Source of the DNA: CAZQKE01 sp964593865
GTDB lineage: Bacteria; Chloroflexota; Anaerolineae; JAAYZQ01
DNA length: 13,929 bases
NCBI GenBank assembly: GCA_964593865.1
Contig: CAZQKE010000096.1
Span: 1 to 13,929 of the forward strand
Direction of reading: 5' to 3'
In this document: piece by piece, positions 4,979 to 11,434 of the stretch
How positions within the stretch are numbered: position 1 is the first letter of the stretch
Layout: each line of letters opens with the position of its first letter
Made by a program: the position numbers and the translations under genes
The notes under the pieces: generated by a model
What the model was told of the DNA's origin: nothing
The model's database searches: none
The model's input: the letters and a program-made list of their open reading frames with translations, nothing else

Positions 4979-6178
4979 GTGAAGAGATATTTGCTGCTTG
5001 GATTCCTGGTGACGGTCTTGGTGCTCGCCGGGGCGATGGTTCCCCGCAATGCACAGGCATCCTGCCAGACGGTGCGCCACGTAGTCAAGGCGGGTGAGAC
5101 GTTGACCCAGATCGCCCGTCGTTACGGCGTCTCCGTCTCGTCCATTGTCCAGGCCAATAACCTGTGGAACCCCAACCTGATCTACTCCGGCCAGGTCCTC
5201 TTGATCCCCGTGTGCGACAACGGCACAACCCCGCCGCCCAACCAGTGTACCAAAATCCATATCGTCAAGCGGGGGGAATATCTGAAAGCCATAGCCGCCA
5301 AATACGGCACGACCTGGCAGGCCATCGCCAACCTCAACAACCTCAAAAACCCCAACCTGATCTACGTCGGTCAGCGGCTCAAGATCCCCGTCAAATGCAC
5401 GACACCCGGCGATGGTGGAAGCAGCAGCGGGCCGTGGAAAGGCCAGTTTTGGGCCAATCGGCTGCTGAGCGGCGATCCCAAATTCACCAAGCAGTACAAC
5501 AAAGTGGATTTCAACTGGGGGAAAAAAGGGCCGGGTGGCGGTATCGCCGGGACCGACTTTTCGGCCCGCTTTACCCGCTCCCGTTACTTTGATGCGGGGG
5601 TCTACCGTTTCAACGTCCTGGTGGACGACGGTGTTCGCGTCTGGGTTGATGGGGTGTTGATCATTGACCAATGGCATGATACCGCACCCAAACAATATAT
5701 CGCCGACAAGCAACTCAGCGCGGGCAACCACACCTTGCAGATTGATTACTACCAGCACAAGGGCGGAGCACAGATCAAGTTCTGGATCGAGCGGGTGAAC
5801 GGTCAGGCCGCCTGGAAAGGGGTCTATTTCAACAATATGCAACTCCGGGATAACCCGGTGATCACCCGCTATTACAAGACGGTTGACTTTGAATGGGGCA
5901 AAAAATCACCGGCTGCGGGGGTCACGGCGGATTATTTCTCGGCCCGTTACACTGGCGAATTTCAATTTACCGGCGGTCGCTATCGCTTTATCGCCACGGT
6001 GGACGACGGTATCCGCGTCTGGGTGGACGACAACCTGATCATTGACAGCTGGCGCAGCGGCTCCACACGCACCCTGACCGCCGACGTGGATGTCGGAGAG
6101 GGCAAGCACACCATCAAGATAGAATACTTTGAGGAAAAAGGCGGCGCGGTCTGTAAACTCCGCTGGATGCAAAAGTAG
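4979..6178 (+). CDS. Secreted LysM-LysM-PA14-PA14 protein
   Basis: A 399-residue exported wall-associated protein. The signal peptide is residues 1-27 (hydrophobic LLLGFLVTVLVLAGAMV, cleavage after AQA). LysM1 is about 33-78 and LysM2 about 93-138, both with the GE-L--IA--YG start and NPNLIY-GQ-L-IP end that bind N-acetylglucosamine in peptidoglycan. Two PA14-like beta-barrel domains follow (about 152-272 and 279-397), each with a VDDG(V/I)RVWVD core (215-224 and 341-350) and a DFxWGKK(G/S)P lead. PA14 domains usually bind carbohydrate, often in a calcium-dependent way. No catalytic domain is visible, so it is probably a wall-anchored lectin-like protein. Start is GTG 4979, with AAAGGAG about 9 nt upstream. 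Confidence 0.9.
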   Translation: MKRYLLLGFLVTVLVLAGAMVPRNAQASCQTVRHVVKAGETLTQIARRYGVSVSSIVQANNLWNPNLIYSGQVLLIPVCDNGTTPPPNQCTKIHIVKRGEYLKAIAAKYGTTWQAIANLNNLKNPNLIYVGQRLKIPVKCTTPGDGGSSSGPWKGQFWANRLLSGDPKFTKQYNKVDFNWGKKGPGGGIAGTDFSARFTRSRYFDAGVYRFNVLVDDGVRVWVDGVLIIDQWHDTAPKQYIADKQLSAGNHTLQIDYYQHKGGAQIKFWIERVNGQAAWKGVYFNNMQLRDNPVITRYYKTVDFEWGKKSPAAGVTADYFSARYTGEFQFTGGRYRFIATVDDGIRVWVDDNLIIDSWRSGSTRTLTADVDVGEGKHTIKIEYFEEKGGAVCKLRWMQK

Positions 6179-6186
6179 CCTTGCCC

Positions 6187-6219
6187 AAAGGCCGCCCTTT
6201 GTTCGGGGCGGCCTTTTTT
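6187..6219 (+). terminator. Strong intrinsic terminator after the LysM-PA14 gene
   Basis: AAAGGCCGCCC (6187-6197), 8-nt loop, GGGCGGCCTTT (6206-6216), with the T-run continuing to 6219: an 11-bp perfect stem. It begins 8 nt after the stop codon. Read on the minus strand it is followed only by TTT, so it may weakly stop the convergent methyltransferase transcript as well. Confidence 0.95.
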
Positions 6220-6222
6220 CGT

Positions 6223-7032
6223 TCAGACCATCCGCCGGCGGACGATCTCGTAAACCAGGGCTGCCGTTGCCGCCGCCACGTTGAGGGAGGTTGCCCGGCC
6301 TCGCATCGGCAACCGAACGGTCACATCGGCCCGCCGACGGGTGGCGGCGGGCAAGCCCGCCCGCTCGTTGCCGACCAGGAGGACCACGGGCCGATCATAG
6401 TCTACCGTAAAGTGGAGCCGCTCGCCGTGGGCCGAGGAGGCGACGACCAGCAACGGCAACCCCTTGCGGCGCAGCTCTGCACACCAGGTCCACAACGGCT
6501 CCTCATCGGCCAAGCACACCACGGGCAAGGCGAACAGCGATCCCATCGTCGCCCGCACGGCCTGGGGGTCGTAGGGGTCGGCAGCAGGGCCGATGACGAC
6601 CAGGCCATCGGCTCCGGCGGCGTCGGCGGTGCGGATGATGGTCCCCAGATTGCCCGGATCGCGCACCTGATGGGCGACGATGACCAGCATCTCCTCCGTT
6701 GTGGGGATGGCCGCCAGGGTCCGATCCTCAATGCGGACCACGGCGGCAATGCCCTGGGGCTGCTCCCGGTCGGAGAGGGCGCGGAAGAGGTCGCCGGAAA
6801 GGGCCAGACGGCGGGCCGGTTCCACCGCCTCCACCAGCGATTGCGCCCGCTCGCTGACCAACAGTTCCGGGGCGTAGACCAGCGTTTCCAACGGTGCGCC
6901 CAACTCCAACGCTTCGCCGACGATGCGGATGCCTTCGATCAGAAAGCGGCCTTCGCGCCGTCGGTACTTGCGTCGGCGCAAGGAGCGCAGAAATTTGACC
7001 TTGGGGTTGTGGGGGCTGGTGATCGGGTTCAT
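6223..7032 (-). CDS. SpoU/TrmH-family RNA 2'-O-ribose methyltransferase
   Basis: A 269-residue SPOUT methyltransferase that uses S-adenosylmethionine to methylate a ribose 2'-OH in rRNA or tRNA. The N-terminal RNA-binding segment (ITSPHNPKVKFLRSL, then GRFLIEG) is typical of RlmB/TsnR-like enzymes. Motif 1 is DPGNLGTIIRTADAAG (N128, R134), motif 2 is LLVGNERAGLP (E223) and motif 3 is LPMRGRATSLNVAAA (S249-L250-N251), together forming the cofactor-binding knot. The frame is open upstream to 7278, but the homologous N-terminus begins at ATG 7032, preceded by GGAG at about 7 nt. It follows the LysM-M23 gene by 26 nt, probably in the same operon. The target nucleotide cannot be assigned. Confidence 0.9.
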   Translation of the reverse strand: MNPITSPHNPKVKFLRSLRRRKYRRREGRFLIEGIRIVGEALELGAPLETLVYAPELLVSERAQSLVEAVEPARRLALSGDLFRALSDREQPQGIAAVVRIEDRTLAAIPTTEEMLVIVAHQVRDPGNLGTIIRTADAAGADGLVVIGPAADPYDPQAVRATMGSLFALPVVCLADEEPLWTWCAELRRKGLPLLVVASSAHGERLHFTVDYDRPVVLLVGNERAGLPAATRRRADVTVRLPMRGRATSLNVAAATAALVYEIVRRRMV

Positions 7033-7058
7033 GGCGTCTCCGGCCCAGGCGGCGGGTT

Positions 7059-8549
7059 TTAGCGGTCGGCCAGGAGGCCGTTGAAGGCGGGATCGGCGCA
7101 TTCGCAGGCGATCCGTTCCTCCCCATCCCGGACCGCCGTTCCGTCGTAAGGTGAGCCACCGGAGTAGAACCGCCAGCCGGAAAGGACCAGGGGCAGCGGC
7201 CCATCGGCGGCGATCCACTCGCCGTTGAAGCGGCGGGCAAAGTGCAGGTGGGTCGCTTCGGCAAAGCCCCCCTCGCACGACGGATGGCCGATGGGGTCCC
7301 CCCGATCCAGCCAGCGGCCCGTCTCCGCCCGTCCCTCATCGGCCACGTGCAGGTAAAAGAGCACCCAGCCGGTTTGCTCATGGCCGTCGCCGTCCAGGTC
7401 CAGCATCACCTCCCCTTCGTGGCTGTAGATGACCAGCCCCGGCGCGGCAGCCGTCGCCCAGGATGTTGCCGCCCGGCAGCCCAGGTACCCCTCGTCGGGG
7501 ACGACATCAATGGCCGCCCATGCGCTGCCGTTGCCCCAGCCGCCGTGGGGGCCGCCCACGTAAAACCACATTTCCCCTTTGGCCCAGGGCAGGGAGAGGT
7601 CCGGGCAGGTGGTACGGGCCGGGATGAGCGGCTCGACGGCGTATTGTTGCGGATCGCCAAAGAGGGCGCGGTAGGTGGCGGCGAAGCTCCCCGGCCCCTG
7701 ACCGACCAACACCTCCCAGTCGGCCTTGTCGTGCGCCTGGGCGAAAAAATAGTGCAACCCGGCGGTAGCGGCGTTGAGGGTCGGCGCGTAGCGGGTCGTC
7801 GAGCCGTCGGCCCAGCGGAGGAGGGGCATCCCCCGGCCCCGCCAGTTGTAATAGCCCTCGTTGAGGGTGTTGGCCATTTGCACCAGGTGGGGGTGCAGGG
7901 CTTCCCAGATGGCCGGGTTGGCCTGCGTTACCCAGCCGCTCTCCATCTCCAAGATGGTGAGCAGGGTGCGCGGACCGATGCTGTAGTGGTGGGCGATGCG
8001 GTCTACAATCTCCGGGCCGGTGAGGACTTCCCCGCCCACGTTCTCCTCATAGTGGGCCAGATAGCCCCCCTGCCGCAGGCAGAAATCCGCCGTGTTGAAA
8101 TCCACATAGGCCGGGCCGTAGACGAATTCGCTGTTGGGCAGGAGCAGAGTGTCCGGGCCGGTAGCCGCCACGGTGGAGGGGATGCGCAGCTCCTGGCCCA
8201 CACGGAGCAGGTTGGGGTCGCTCAGGTCGTTGGCCGCCACCAGGTCCTCCACGGTGCAACCGAATTTGCGGGCAATGCTGCTCAGGGAATCGCCGCTCTG
8301 GACGGTATAGACCTGGGGCGGCGGTGTGGGGGCAAAGAGGGGGCCGACATCGGCCAGGCCCGGATCGGGTGTGGCGGGAAGGTCGGTCGGGGCTGCCGTT
8401 TGCGTTGTCGGGGCGCCACCGGAGGAAGGCGTCCGCGGCGGGCGGGTCGCGTCTTGCTTGCGGGAACAGGTGGTCAGGGCCGCCAGCGACAGGAGGACCA
8501 AGAGCACGAGCGCGATCTGCCTTTGTGCCCTGACGCCGGTTCCGTTCAC
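7059..8549 (-). CDS. LysM and M23-type (LytM) peptidase lipoprotein
   Basis: A 496-residue envelope protein. Residues 12-28 form a hydrophobic export helix ending in LTTC, a plausible lipobox with C28, followed by a Pro/Thr-rich linker. LysM is about 79-124 (YTVQSGDSLSSIARKFG ... VGQELRIPS). Residues 178-210 (IVDRIAHHYSIGPRTLLTIL then EMESGW) resemble the ES motif helix of soluble lytic transglycosylases. The C-terminal part resembles M23 zinc endopeptidases: H335 and D348 in PHGGWGNGSAWAAID, H401 in LHVA, and H434-L-H436. The H-to-D spacing is much longer than the usual HxxxD. It would cleave or remodel peptidoglycan. GTG 8549 has AAGGAG only 3 nt away, a short spacing; upstream sequence is repeat-derived, so longer starts are unlikely. 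Confidence 0.85.
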   Translation of the reverse strand: MNGTGVRAQRQIALVLLVLLSLAALTTCSRKQDATRPPRTPSSGGAPTTQTAAPTDLPATPDPGLADVGPLFAPTPPPQVYTVQSGDSLSSIARKFGCTVEDLVAANDLSDPNLLRVGQELRIPSTVAATGPDTLLLPNSEFVYGPAYVDFNTADFCLRQGGYLAHYEENVGGEVLTGPEIVDRIAHHYSIGPRTLLTILEMESGWVTQANPAIWEALHPHLVQMANTLNEGYYNWRGRGMPLLRWADGSTTRYAPTLNAATAGLHYFFAQAHDKADWEVLVGQGPGSFAATYRALFGDPQQYAVEPLIPARTTCPDLSLPWAKGEMWFYVGGPHGGWGNGSAWAAIDVVPDEGYLGCRAATSWATAAAPGLVIYSHEGEVMLDLDGDGHEQTGWVLFYLHVADEGRAETGRWLDRGDPIGHPSCEGGFAEATHLHFARRFNGEWIAADGPLPLVLSGWRFYSGGSPYDGTAVRDGEERIACECADPAFNGLLADR

Positions 8550-8588
8550 GATCTCCTTCCCCGAAAATAATGCGGGCCGTCCACGAAG
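8550..8588 (-). promoter_or_regulatory. Conserved leader of the LysM-M23 gene
   Basis: On the minus strand TTCGTGGACGGCCC (8587-8574) ends 24 nt before the GTG start, with GGGGAAGGAGATC between. The 17 bp at 8572-8588 recur exactly in the same orientation at 8786-8802. Both copies lie inside the predicted long 5' leader that starts near 8921. Confidence 0.6.
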
Positions 8589-8595
8589 AAAAATA

Positions 8596-8671
8596 GCGGT
8601 TGAAACCGCACCTGGCGGGCCGTTGGCCGACCGCCCGGCTGCAGGCCCGAAAGGAGCGACTTGAGTCGCCA
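8596..8671 (+). repeat. Divergent solo copy of the hairpin unit
   Basis: It starts with GCGGTTGAAACCGC (6-bp stem) and ends with GGAGCGACTTGAGTCGCC, as in the 1101-2010 array. The large hairpin has changed on both sides: CGGGCC pairs with GGCCCG where the array has GGAC with GTCC. The copy lies in the predicted 5' leader of the LysM-M23 gene, in the opposite orientation relative to the gene compared with the array and its downstream gene. Confidence 0.7.
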
Positions 8672-8690
8672 CTTTGCGGCCCGAATCTTG

Positions 8691-8765
8691 GAACCGCCAA
8701 GACGCCAAGGGCGCGAAGGTTTTCTTTTTCTTCTTCCCTTTGCGGCCTTTGCGCCTTTGCGGTTC
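8691..8765. repeat. 29-bp imperfect inverted repeat with a pyrimidine loop
   Basis: The left arm 8691-8719 and the reverse complement of the right arm 8737-8765 agree at 24 of 29 positions. Each arm repeats a GCAAAGG/CCAAGG-like word every 8-9 nt. The loop (8720-8736) consists only of T and C. This short-period style also appears at 3547-3562 and 4449-4464. In-frame translations (NRKGAKAAKGRRKRK) are artefacts of the repeat. Confidence 0.8.
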
Positions 8766-8870
8766 ACATCTCCGGGACCGCCAAAGCGGGCCGTCCACGA
8801 AGCGGACGCGAATACACGAATGCACGAATACGCCCGGCTGGAGGCCCGAAAGGAGCGACTTGCGCCTGCC
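8765..8870 (-). repeat. Second leader copy with decoy start, short repeats and partial hairpin unit
   Basis: Minus strand: TTCGTGGACGGCCC (8801-8788), then 20 nt containing GGAGAT, then GTGAAC (from 8767), mimicking the real leader and start at 8587-8544. Upstream of it are ATTCGTG heptamers (plus CACGAAT at 8815 and 8823) and, around 8830-8866, a partial unit matching GGCTGGAGGCCCGAAAGG and GAGCGACTTG. The reading frame from the decoy GTG runs through the inverted repeat at 8691-8765 and is not protein-like. Confidence 0.65.
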
Positions 8871-8927
8871 TGCAGCGGTCTACGGCGAGGAGAGTGGGGG
8901 CAAAGCACCACTTCTCCCCTTGATCGC

Positions 8928-8956
8928 ATTATACCACGTCCGCAGCGGAGGCCCAA
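8928..8956 (-). promoter_or_regulatory. Promoter of the LysM-M23 / methyltransferase operon
   Basis: On the minus strand TTGGGC (8956-8951), 17-bp spacer, then TATAAT (8933-8928) preceded by TGG, an extended -10. With a start near 8921 the transcript would carry a leader of about 370 nt containing the two leader motifs, the 29-bp inverted repeat and the hairpin unit. The -10 is strong and the -35 moderate. Confidence 0.65.
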
Positions 8957-8972
8957 ATGCCGCAAGGTGGTT

Positions 8973-9782
8973 CTAGGGCCTTCTTGCGCCCCGGTACAAA
9001 CCGGCCCAGTGCGGCTCATCCAGGCGTGAGATTTGAACGACGGGCCGACGGTGTGTCGTGGCGTGGATAAACTCCCCTTGCCCCAGGTACAACCCCACGT
9101 GGGTAATGCTCTGCCGGCCGAAGAAGAGAAGGTCCCCCGGCTGCAGGTCCTTCTGCTCAACGGGCAATAGGTCGGGTTGGGCGAATTGCAGTCGGGCATC
9201 GCGCAGGAGGAACACCCCGTTCAACCGGTAAACCAGCTGCACAAAGCCGGAGCAATCAATGCCCAACGGCGTGGTCCCGCCCCACAGATACGGCAATCCC
9301 AAGAACCGCCGGGCAGTCGCCAGGACTTTTTCCACACTGCCCCTCACAGGCTCGGCGTCGGCGGCCACGATCTGCACATCGCCCCGGCGAACCCACCTTT
9401 GCGCGCCGTCGGGCAGGGCAACCTGCACCCACCCTTCTTCCACGGCAGCCACCGCCAGCCGGACGCCGATGGGAACTTGCAGGGCCGGAAGGCGATAGGT
9501 CCCGTTCGGCTCATAATACAAAAAAGCCAGCAGACTTTGGACCTGCGCTACCTGCTCACTTGCCGGATAGGGTGTTTCGCCGGGGGCATATCTTCGGACA
9601 TGATGGGCCTCCAACCAACCGTTGTACCGGTCGGGCAAGAGGACTTTGTACCAACCTTTTCGGCTTTCCTCAATGCGCACCCAAGTCCCCAGCACGGCTT
9701 GCGTCACCAGGTTGGCTTCCCGGCGGGGGTGACCGTGCAAATTGACGATGCCGTCCAGCACGACACCTTCTGGCCTGTCCAT
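8973..9782 (-). CDS. NlpC/P60 cysteine endopeptidase with SH3-like N-terminus (YkfC-like)
   Basis: A 269-residue peptidoglycan endopeptidase of the NlpC/P60 family. Residues 1-140 contain two SH3b-like segments (for example WVRIEESRKGWYKVLLPD and GWVQVALPDGAQRWVRRGDV). The catalytic domain spans about 150-265: C177 in GIDCSGFVQLVY, H228 in SITHVGLYLG and H240 in FIHATTH. The order and the 12-residue His-His spacing resemble YkfC, which cleaves gamma-D-Glu-L-diamino acid bonds in murein peptides. No signal peptide is visible, so recycling of imported muropeptides in the cytoplasm is more likely than wall cleavage. Start ATG 9782 has AAGGAG with a 7-nt spacer and the conserved leader upstream. 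Confidence 0.9.
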   Translation of the reverse strand: MDRPEGVVLDGIVNLHGHPRREANLVTQAVLGTWVRIEESRKGWYKVLLPDRYNGWLEAHHVRRYAPGETPYPASEQVAQVQSLLAFLYYEPNGTYRLPALQVPIGVRLAVAAVEEGWVQVALPDGAQRWVRRGDVQIVAADAEPVRGSVEKVLATARRFLGLPYLWGGTTPLGIDCSGFVQLVYRLNGVFLLRDARLQFAQPDLLPVEQKDLQPGDLLFFGRQSITHVGLYLGQGEFIHATTHRRPVVQISRLDEPHWAGLYRGARRP

Positions 9783-9818
9783 AACGGTTCTCCTTCAAAA
9801 CGGCGGGCCGTCCACGAA
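9783..9818 (-). promoter_or_regulatory. Conserved leader of the NlpC/P60 gene
   Basis: On the minus strand TTCGTGGACGGCCC (9818-9805) ends 22 nt before the ATG. After an 11-nt gap follow GGAGAACC (9793-9786), three bases and ATG, almost the same layout as at 2034-2073. The gap contains GCCGTTTT (9804-9797), which is repeated exactly at 9973-9966. Confidence 0.65.
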
Positions 9819-9954
9819 TTGAGCGTGAATGTGCTCGGCCCGTTCGTGCGTTCGGTCACAACCGCAGACGGGCGGGGTATCCCCTCATCCCCCACCCGGA
9901 CTCCACGGGGAGGGCAAACACCGACTTCATCCCCGGCTCACCGCCGGGGGCCGG

Positions 9955-9973
9955 GCCGTTTCTCCAAAACGGC
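9955..9973 (-). promoter_or_regulatory. Hairpin at the predicted 5' end of the NlpC/P60 transcript
   Basis: Minus strand GCCGTTT (9973-9967), 5-nt loop TGGAG, AAACGGC (9961-9955): a perfect 7-bp stem that would form at the very start of the transcript from the promoter at 9980-10008. Its left arm is duplicated beside the Shine-Dalgarno at 9804-9797. The remaining leader, 9819-9954, is GC-rich without a recognised element. Confidence 0.45.
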
Positions 9974-9979
9974 AGGCCG

Positions 9980-10008
9980 ATTATACCTCCGAATCACCAT
10001 CCTGTCTA
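9980..10008 (-). promoter_or_regulatory. Promoter of the NlpC/P60 gene
   Basis: On the minus strand TAGACA (10008-10003), 17-bp spacer, TATAAT (9985-9980). The predicted leader is about 190 nt. It is back to back with the GNAT-gene promoter at 10038-10046, so the two genes share a divergent control region. Confidence 0.75.
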
Positions 10009-10037
10009 AATCCGATGTAGGCGTTTCGCTCCGTTTG

Positions 10038-10046
10038 TGATATAAT
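10038..10046 (+). promoter_or_regulatory. Extended -10 promoter of the GNAT gene
   Basis: TGATATAAT is a perfect extended -10 (TGnTATAAT). No good -35 is seen 16-18 bp upstream, as is common for extended -10 promoters. The start near 10053 gives a leader of about 110 nt before ATG 10165. Confidence 0.65.
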
Positions 10047-10164
10047 TCCGGGCGGGTGATCCTTGAGTGAGTTCACCGGAAAATTTGGACTCGCGCCGTG
10101 TGGGATCGCGTGCACCTGCCCTGGGGGCCTTTCATCGGCGAAAAAGTAGGAGCAGGGCCGGAAC

Positions 10165-11199
10165 ATGACCGAGATGCGGGATCAGCAACAGAGCCGTTTG
10201 CGCCCGATGGACCCGGTGCGGGACCTAGGGGCCATTGCCGACTTGGCAACCGAAGCCTTTGCCGCCGAGCTGGACGAACGGGGGCAGGCTGCCCTCCGCG
10301 AATTGCGGTGGATGGCCCGCCTTTCCCCCCTGGTGTGGTGGTGGTATCGGACCGACCCCGAATTCCGGGATGCGTTCAACGGTTTCGTCTGGGAGGAGGC
10401 GACGGCCAAAGGGTGGCAGGTCGTCGGCAGCGCAAACCTGAACCGTGCGCCGGGTGATAAACACTACTACATCATCTGCAACGTTGTGGTCCGCCCGGCC
10501 CATCGGGGGAAGGGCATCGGACGCGCTCTGACGGAGGCTGCCATTGCAGAGGCGTGGGAACGCGAGGCCAAAGGCATCATCATCCAGGTCCACGAAGACA
10601 ACGCCCCGGCCTTGCACCTTTATACCAGCCTGGGGTTCCGGGAAACCGCCGCCGAGGTAGAGATGCAACTTGATGCCCTTTCCACCGTCGCCGTCCTAGA
10701 TGGCCCCGGCTACCACATCCGTCCGTGGAACCGGGCCGATGGCCCTGCCTGTCTGGATTTGGCCCGCCGCGCGACGCCGCAGGTCTGGCAGTGGCTCCAT
10801 CCCTTGCGCCCCGAACAGTATGTCATTGGCCGGATGGCCTACCTTTGGCAGCGGCTGACCGAGTGGTTGCGCGGTCGGAGCGTCCATCGTCTGGTCGCCT
10901 TCCGCGAGGAGCAGCTGGTCGCCTGGATGACGGTCACGGTGAGCCGACGGCGCGGAGTGCACAATCTTGAGATCCTGGTTCACCCGGAGCACACAGGACG
11001 GGTGGAAGCCGCTTTGGTGAGTCGTGCCTTGCACGCTTTGCGCGTCGCCCCCCGACGAGCAGTGCGGACTTGGGTGAATCGGAACAACGAGGCCCTCCTT
11101 TCCCTGCTGCGCGATTACGGCTTTCGGCATCGGCGGACGCTGCTCACCCTGGAAATGACCCCATCCGAGAATGACGCCTCCTCCGGGGAAAGGACCTGA
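10165..11199 (+). CDS. Double-domain GNAT N-acetyltransferase
   Basis: A 344-residue soluble protein with two GNAT-type halves. The N-terminal half (about 10-170) is a complete acetyl-CoA-dependent acetyltransferase: strand VVVRP then AHRGKGIGRAL (residues 107-122, the R/Q-x-x-G-x-G/A pyrophosphate loop) and DNAPALHLYTSLGF (145-158). The C-terminal half (about 182-335) has the same order (YHIRPWNRAD, a central LEILVHPEHTG, and NNEALLSLLRDYGF) but lacks the G-x-G loop, so it is probably a non-catalytic fold duplication. Substrate is unknown. ATG 10165 follows AGGAG at a rather long distance; ATG 10174 is an alternative start. Monocistronic, divergent from the NlpC/P60 gene. Confidence 0.85.
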   Translation: MTEMRDQQQSRLRPMDPVRDLGAIADLATEAFAAELDERGQAALRELRWMARLSPLVWWWYRTDPEFRDAFNGFVWEEATAKGWQVVGSANLNRAPGDKHYYIICNVVVRPAHRGKGIGRALTEAAIAEAWEREAKGIIIQVHEDNAPALHLYTSLGFRETAAEVEMQLDALSTVAVLDGPGYHIRPWNRADGPACLDLARRATPQVWQWLHPLRPEQYVIGRMAYLWQRLTEWLRGRSVHRLVAFREEQLVAWMTVTVSRRRGVHNLEILVHPEHTGRVEAALVSRALHALRVAPRRAVRTWVNRNNEALLSLLRDYGFRHRRTLLTLEMTPSENDASSGERT

Positions 11200-11232
11200 C
11201 CCAGATCGGCGCCCTCTACGTCCCTGGGGGTG

Positions 11233-11262
11233 TTGTTAATGGGATTCTAATGCTTTTATAAC
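11233..11262 (+). promoter_or_regulatory. Possible upstream promoter of the site-2 protease gene
   Basis: TTGTTA (11233-11238), 18-bp spacer, TATAAC (11257-11262), in an AT-rich pocket. It is weaker than the extended -10 at 11281-11289 and could be an alternative start. Confidence 0.4.
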
Positions 11263-11280
11263 GCCCCTCTAACCAAAGAA

Positions 11281-11289
11281 TGGTATACT
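11281..11289 (+). promoter_or_regulatory. Extended -10 promoter of the site-2 protease gene
   Basis: TGGTATACT matches TGnTATAnT. The predicted start near 11296 gives a leader of about 140 nt before GTG 11435. Confidence 0.6.
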
Positions 11290-11306
11290 GAGGGTGTCAC
11301 GGTCCA

Positions 11307-11320
11307 ACCGGTCGGACCGG
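11307..11320 (+). promoter_or_regulatory. Palindrome just after the transcription start, possible operator
   Basis: CCGGTC-G-GACCGG (11308-11320) is a perfect 6-bp palindrome around one base, 12-24 nt after the predicted start. The word ACCGGTCGGRCCG recurs at 11397-11409, near the Shine-Dalgarno, with one base changed and the right half less symmetric. These could be two binding sites for a regulator, or leader RNA structure. Confidence 0.45.
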
Positions 11321-11434
11321 GGGAAGTGCATTCCACAAAATTGAGTTCGCCGAGAGCGGTAACGCCGACATCGGAAACGATAAATGCGCTTGCCCCACCG
11401 GTCGGGCCGAATGCGCGATGTGAGGAGGATTCAG

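Noticed and set aside
7033..7278. N-terminal extension of the RNA methyltransferase
   Set aside because: It overlaps the coding end of the LysM-M23 gene in another frame, is Arg/Pro-rich, and the family N-terminus begins at ATG 7032.
8550..8825. N-terminal extension of the LysM-M23 protein
   Set aside because: It translates the leader motif, the 29-bp inverted repeat and a hairpin unit. A lipoprotein signal directly follows GTG 8549, which must be near the N-terminus.
8546..9199. Minus-strand open frame containing NRKGAKAAKGRRKRK
   Set aside because: It runs from inside the NlpC/P60 gene through the repeats. The basic stretch comes from the short-period inverted repeat; no start signal or domain is present.
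11384..11434. ATG 11384 as start of the site-2 protease
   Set aside because: It has no Shine-Dalgarno, while AGGAGG lies 6 nt before GTG 11435 and the family-typical KGSLRLGKVFGIPI begins there.
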